DNA of 48,836 nt from Acidimicrobiia bacterium. GTDB lineage: Bacteria; Actinomycetota; Acidimicrobiia; Spongiisociales; Spongiisociaceae. The DNA lies in NCBI GenBank assembly GCA_009841105.1, contig VXMM01000047.1, positions 1 to 48,836 on the forward strand. The letters run 5' to 3'. Both the position numbers and the translations under genes were made by a program. Each line of letters starts with the position of its first letter. Position 1 is the first letter of the stretch. Below, one piece after another: positions 45,694-48,836 of this stretch. The notes beneath the pieces were generated by a model that saw only the letters and a program-made list of their open reading frames with translations, was not told the origin of the DNA and did no database searches.

Positions 45694-47115
45694 ATGAAAG
45701 GAAAGGTGGTTCGGCTCCTAGCGCTCATGGGGGCGCTAGCACTGGTGGCGGGCGCCTGTGGTGGCGAGTCGGAACAGGCAACACCCGAGACGGTGGTCGT
45801 GACGTCCATCGTGACCGAGACCGAGACGGTGACCGAGGTGGTCACGGAGGTCGTGACCGAGACGGAGGTCGTGACCGAGACGGTCGAGGTCGAAATGGTC
45901 AACCCGCTGGCCGGAACCACGGTCACGGTGTTCGGGCCGGAGAGTTCCGATGCCGAGGCTGGTTCGCACCAGGCGGCACTGGACATCTTCGCCGCCCAGA
46001 ACGGCATGACCATCCAGTACACCGGAGAGCGCAGCTTCTCCGATCTGATCAACGCCCAGGCAGCCGGCGGTAACCCGCCCGACATCGCGGTGTTCCCGCA
46101 GCCCGGCAAGATCGCCGACTTCGCTCGTGAGGGTTGGCTCCTGCCGATCCCCGACGACGTGATCGCGACCATGGAAGCCAACATCGGCGCGGCGTGGAAC
46201 GCGTTCGGCAACGTCGACGGTGTCCAGTACGCCATCCCGACGAAGGCGGACCTCAAGTCGCTGGTGTGGTACCGGCCCGCCGACTTCGCGGCCAACGGGT
46301 ACGAAGTCCCCGGCACTTGGGCCGACCTGAAGGCCCTAAGCCAGCAGATGATCGATGACGGCAACGTGCCGTGGTGCGTGGGTATCGAGTCCGGTGGCGC
46401 CACCGGATGGGCCTTCACGGACTGGGTGGAGGACCTGACCCTCCGTTACGAGGGTGCTGACTTCTACGACGAGTGGGTGGCTCACACCATCCCGTTCGAC
46501 ACTCCGGAGATGAACGCCATCTGGACCGAGATCCTCGCCCTGTGGAACACTCCGGGCGCCGTGTATGCGGAGGGTGGAACCATCGCCTCGACGTTCTTCG
46601 GTGACAACGGACGGCCGCTCGTGGAGGGCGACTGCATGATGCATCGCCAAGCCTCCTTCTTCTCGGCCTTCTTCCCGGATGGCACGGGGTTCGGTCCCGA
46701 CGGTGTGGATGTCTTCTATTTCCCGTCGGTGACCGGTGACCGCCCGGTGCTCGGCGCAGGGACGCTGGTGGCCGCCTTCAGGGATGCCCCTGAGGTATGG
46801 GCCGTCATGGAGTACTACGCCAGCCCCGAGTACGCCGACAACCGGCAGCGGTTCCAGAACCTGTCCAAGGGTGGCGGAGCGGTGCTGAGCGGCTTCCTGT
46901 CGCCCAACCTGAACGCCGACCTGGGCCTCTACCAGCCCCTCGAGCAGTCCTTCCTGGACATTCTCTTCACGGCTGAGGTGGTCAGGTTCGACGGATCCGA
47001 CCTCATGCCGGCTGCGGTGGGCGCCGGGACCTTCTGGTCCGAGGCGACCAGCGCGGTGAACGGAGACAAGACAGTGGAAGAGGCCACCGCGGCCATCGAG
47101 GCCTCGTGGCCGTGA
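45694..47115 (+). CDS. Sugar ABC transporter substrate-binding lipoprotein
   Basis: A 473-residue solute-binding protein of the extracellular family 1 type. A basic start and hydrophobic segment end at 'LVAGAC' with the lipidated Cys22. Residues about 31-67 are an unusual linker of Val/Thr/Glu repeats (VVTEVVTETEV...) before the globular part. The binding domain shows 'QAAGGNPPDIAVFPQPGKI', 'AIPTKADLKSLVWYRP' and 'GNVPWCVGIESGGATGW', as in alpha-glucoside-binding proteins (AglE-like). A permease gene follows after a hairpin. Alpha-glucosides are a likely substrate class, from similarity of pattern only. Confidence 0.9.
   Translation: MKGKVVRLLALMGALALVAGACGGESEQATPETVVVTSIVTETETVTEVVTEVVTETEVVTETVEVEMVNPLAGTTVTVFGPESSDAEAGSHQAALDIFAAQNGMTIQYTGERSFSDLINAQAAGGNPPDIAVFPQPGKIADFAREGWLLPIPDDVIATMEANIGAAWNAFGNVDGVQYAIPTKADLKSLVWYRPADFAANGYEVPGTWADLKALSQQMIDDGNVPWCVGIESGGATGWAFTDWVEDLTLRYEGADFYDEWVAHTIPFDTPEMNAIWTEILALWNTPGAVYAEGGTIASTFFGDNGRPLVEGDCMMHRQASFFSAFFPDGTGFGPDGVDVFYFPSVTGDRPVLGAGTLVAAFRDAPEVWAVMEYYASPEYADNRQRFQNLSKGGGAVLSGFLSPNLNADLGLYQPLEQSFLDILFTAEVVRFDGSDLMPAAVGAGTFWSEATSAVNGDKTVEEATAAIEASWP
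45794..45893 (+). repeat. Short repeats coding the Val/Thr/Glu linker
   Basis: Within the lipoprotein gene, GTGACCGAGAC, GTGACCGAGGT and GTCGTGACCGAGACG recur with small changes. They encode the repeated V-T-E linker between the lipid anchor and the binding domain. The repeats can change in number by slippage, which would alter linker length without breaking the frame if units of three bases are kept. Confidence 0.75.
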
Positions 47116-47135
47116 GCCTCTGAGTCGACTTTGTA

Positions 47136-47165
47136 GTGGGCGCCCGTCACGTAGCGGGCGCCCAC
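47136..47165 (+). terminator. 11-bp hairpin between lipoprotein and permease genes
   Basis: GTGGGCGCCCG (47136-47146) and CGGGCGCCCAC (47155-47165) form a perfect stem with an eight-base loop, 21 bases after the lipoprotein stop. No T-tract follows, so it is probably a partial terminator or an RNA-stabilising hairpin. In ABC import operons such elements keep the binding protein in excess over the permease. Confidence 0.6.
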
Positions 47166-47282
47166 AGTCGCGTAATCTGATGGGGGAAGAGAGGACGGCC
47201 CTGTCATAACGAGTAGACAGGTACCAAGCCCCGTTAGCGGGCCGGCGTCCGGTAAGGACAAGGTCGGAGGGTGGTCGGCACC

Positions 47283-48836
47283 ATGAACGTCGTCGTCAAC
47301 CTCCTGATGGCGCTCGGCATGGCCGGCGGGGCCGGGCTTTGGATCGACCGCACGGGCCGGCGTTCCCGGACCAGGCGGGTCATCGCCGTAGCGGTCGGCG
47401 TTGCGCTCGGCGCCCTCACCTGGTGGGGGATCACCTCCGTCGACAAGCTCGAGACCACCGCCACGGGGGTGGTGGTCTCCATTCTGGCCAGCGGGCTGAT
47501 CTTCATCGCTGCCAACAAGCTCTTCGACCTGGCGCCCGAGCGCTGGGCCGTATTCACCACCCTCGTGGGAGCGGCCGTCAGCTTCACCGCGTTCGCCATG
47601 CTGTGGGGTAACCGGGTCATCGACGGTCCGGTGCTCCGCACGGTCGCAGCCGCTGCGATCGGGGCTGCGGCCGGCTACCTGCTGGGCACTGTCGAACGCC
47701 CGCTGGAGCGCCTCGCGATCGGCTCCGGCGCCGGAGCAGCGCTCGGCGCTCTGGCCGCCTCGGGCATGCGGGCTGTCATCCTCGTCTTCGAGTTGGAACG
47801 GGGTGATTTCGAACTGTGGCCCGTCCTGCCCGGCCTGCGATACGACCTGCTGGCGATCCTCACCCTGGTCGGTGCCGGCGCGGGTCTGGTGGTATGGCTG
47901 CTCCGGGGCCGGAGGGCATCCGCGGTCCGGTCGGGGATCCTGGGGGCGACCCTTGGCTTCGCGGCGGGGGCCTGGTTGGTGCCCGACCTCGGAGTCGGGA
48001 CGAAGGCGGACGCGTACGTGGCCGCCATCGGCGTCGGCCTGGGGATCGGGGCCCTCGCCGGCCTCAAACCCATTCCCGACCAGTCCGCCCGGGGCCGGAT
48101 CGAGGGGTCGGCCCGGGCCTACATCTTCCTGGTGCCGGCTCTGGGCTTCATCGCCTCAACCCTGATCATCCCCACTCTCCGTACCCTGTTCCTCTCGTTT
48201 CATGACGCCAGGGGCCAGGAGTACGTAGGGTTCGTCAACTACGGGGATGTGTTCGGGAGCCCCAACATCTTCAACGTGGACGGCTGGGCCGGGATCTTCG
48301 GCAGCAAGCTCTTCTGGGTGGGCGCGGTGCTGCTGCTTATCGGGTTGGGCGTGTCGGTCATGCTGGGCCGCCAGAGCGGTTACCGGATCAGCTTCTCGCC
48401 GGGATCGGGTGGGCTGGCGGCGCTGGGCGCTCTGCTGGCGCTGTTCGCGGTCTTCGCCGCCCTCCGGGGGACAATATTCAACAACCTGTGGTGGGTGGTG
48501 ACCGTCACCGTGATCTCGACGACGGCAGGTCTCGCGATAGCCGTCCTGGCCGATCGGTCCAAGGGGGAGTCGCTCGCCAAGTCGTTGATTTTCATGCCGA
48601 TGGCGATCTCGTTCGTGGGCGCCGGGGTGATCTGGCGCTTCATGTACCTGGCGCGGGACGTGTCGAAGCCCCAGACGGGAGTGATCAATACGTTCTGGGT
48701 GGCCCTTGGCAACCTCAGCCTGTCCCGCGGTCCCGGTTTCTGGATCGCAGTGGTTCTGAGCCTGGCTCTGGCGGCCCTCCTGGTGCGCCTCGCCGTCCGG
48801 GCGTGGCGGGCGGGGGAGGGAGGAGTCGCTGTGTGT
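47283..48836 (+). CDS. ABC sugar permease with long N-terminal membrane extension (partial)
   Basis: The frame is open from ATG 47283 to the end of the window (518 codons seen, no stop). From about residue 275 it has the MalF/AglF-like entry 'AYIFLVPALGFIASTLIIPT' and 'LFLSFHDARGQEYVGFVNY', followed by 'WWVVTVTVISTTAGLAIAVL' and 'LIFMPMAISFVGAGVIWRFM' from the permease core. The first 250 residues add about eight membrane segments rich in Gly and Ala that standard MalF/AglF proteins (about 300-500 residues) lack in this form. GGAGGG lies 11 bases before the ATG. It should work with the upstream lipoprotein; the second permease and the ATPase are presumably beyond the window. Confidence 0.85.
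   Translation, partial: MNVVVNLLMALGMAGGAGLWIDRTGRRSRTRRVIAVAVGVALGALTWWGITSVDKLETTATGVVVSILASGLIFIAANKLFDLAPERWAVFTTLVGAAVSFTAFAMLWGNRVIDGPVLRTVAAAAIGAAAGYLLGTVERPLERLAIGSGAGAALGALAASGMRAVILVFELERGDFELWPVLPGLRYDLLAILTLVGAGAGLVVWLLRGRRASAVRSGILGATLGFAAGAWLVPDLGVGTKADAYVAAIGVGLGIGALAGLKPIPDQSARGRIEGSARAYIFLVPALGFIASTLIIPTLRTLFLSFHDARGQEYVGFVNYGDVFGSPNIFNVDGWAGIFGSKLFWVGAVLLLIGLGVSVMLGRQSGYRISFSPGSGGLAALGALLALFAVFAALRGTIFNNLWWVVTVTVISTTAGLAIAVLADRSKGESLAKSLIFMPMAISFVGAGVIWRFMYLARDVSKPQTGVINTFWVALGNLSLSRGPGFWIAVVLSLALAALLVRLAVRAWRAGEGGVAVC

Overview
The window is G+C-rich, gene-dense chromosomal DNA. The gene content is that of a menaquinone-using, monoderm, probably actinobacterial cell: menF/menD, an argR-argG-argH operon, panB, S-adenosylhomocysteinase, a leucine dehydrogenase family enzyme, a LigD-type polymerase domain and SLH-like repeats of the 'FCPDQPV..DQMASFLVRAL' style. 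That SLH style, and the mix of dehalogenase, phosphotriesterase-like and amidohydrolase genes, recall environmental Acidimicrobiia. This placement is inference from gene style, not a phylogeny. Most genes use strong GGAGG-type ribosome sites, many start with GTG, and many neighbours overlap by four bases (ATGA/GTGA).

Layout. 1-5.6 kb: a secreted Gly/Ser/Glu-rich protein, two small ABM-fold proteins, an MFS drug exporter with its TetR regulator and a clear promoter/operator, and a fused NAD(P)HX repair enzyme. 5.6-15.3 kb: a coupled aminotransferase/phosphotriesterase-like pair, an acyltransferase-3 membrane protein, a methyltransferase, a PutP-type symporter, small membrane proteins, panB and a metallo-beta-lactamase hydrolase. 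15.4-21.8 kb: a coupled merR-menF-menD operon, and a single protein joining an endonuclease-IV-like barrel to a LigD-type polymerase domain. 21.8-25.2 kb: tRNA-Lys(UUU), followed directly by a broken, A+T-richer gene for a leucine-rich-repeat metzincin protease with SLH-like repeats, then a membrane protein of low G+C. 25.3-35.6 kb: leucine dehydrogenase, an asymmetric heterodimeric ABC exporter, an M20 peptidase, a nitroreductase, and a three-gene operon of small or unknown proteins. 35.7-43.5 kb: a minus-strand run of argR-argG-argH followed by a CDGSH/ferredoxin-like protein, haloalkane dehalogenase, Xaa-Pro aminopeptidase and an N-acyl-amino-acid deacylase-like amidohydrolase. 43.8-48.8 kb: ahcY, then a divergent sugar-type ABC import locus (lipoprotein plus a permease that runs off the window end).

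Non-coding structure is a main interest here. Two families of dispersed intergenic repeats are visible by eye. One has three copies (15.4, 19.6 and 31.5 kb), each with a hairpin at the same place but a different stem sequence. The other has two copies (5.6 and 19.9 kb) forming a bulged, terminator-like hairpin about 50 bases after the stop codon of unrelated genes. There is a 29-bp TetR-type operator over an MFS promoter, three helically phased ATGCA half-sites in front of argR, a perfect 20-bp palindrome between ahcY and argR, and an 11-bp hairpin between the lipoprotein and permease genes.

The strongest candidates for something new are the endonuclease-IV-like/LigD-polymerase fusion, the two structured repeat families, and the LRR-metzincin-SLH gene cut off at tRNA-Lys. 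No CRISPR array, insertion sequence, integrase or rRNA gene was recognised.
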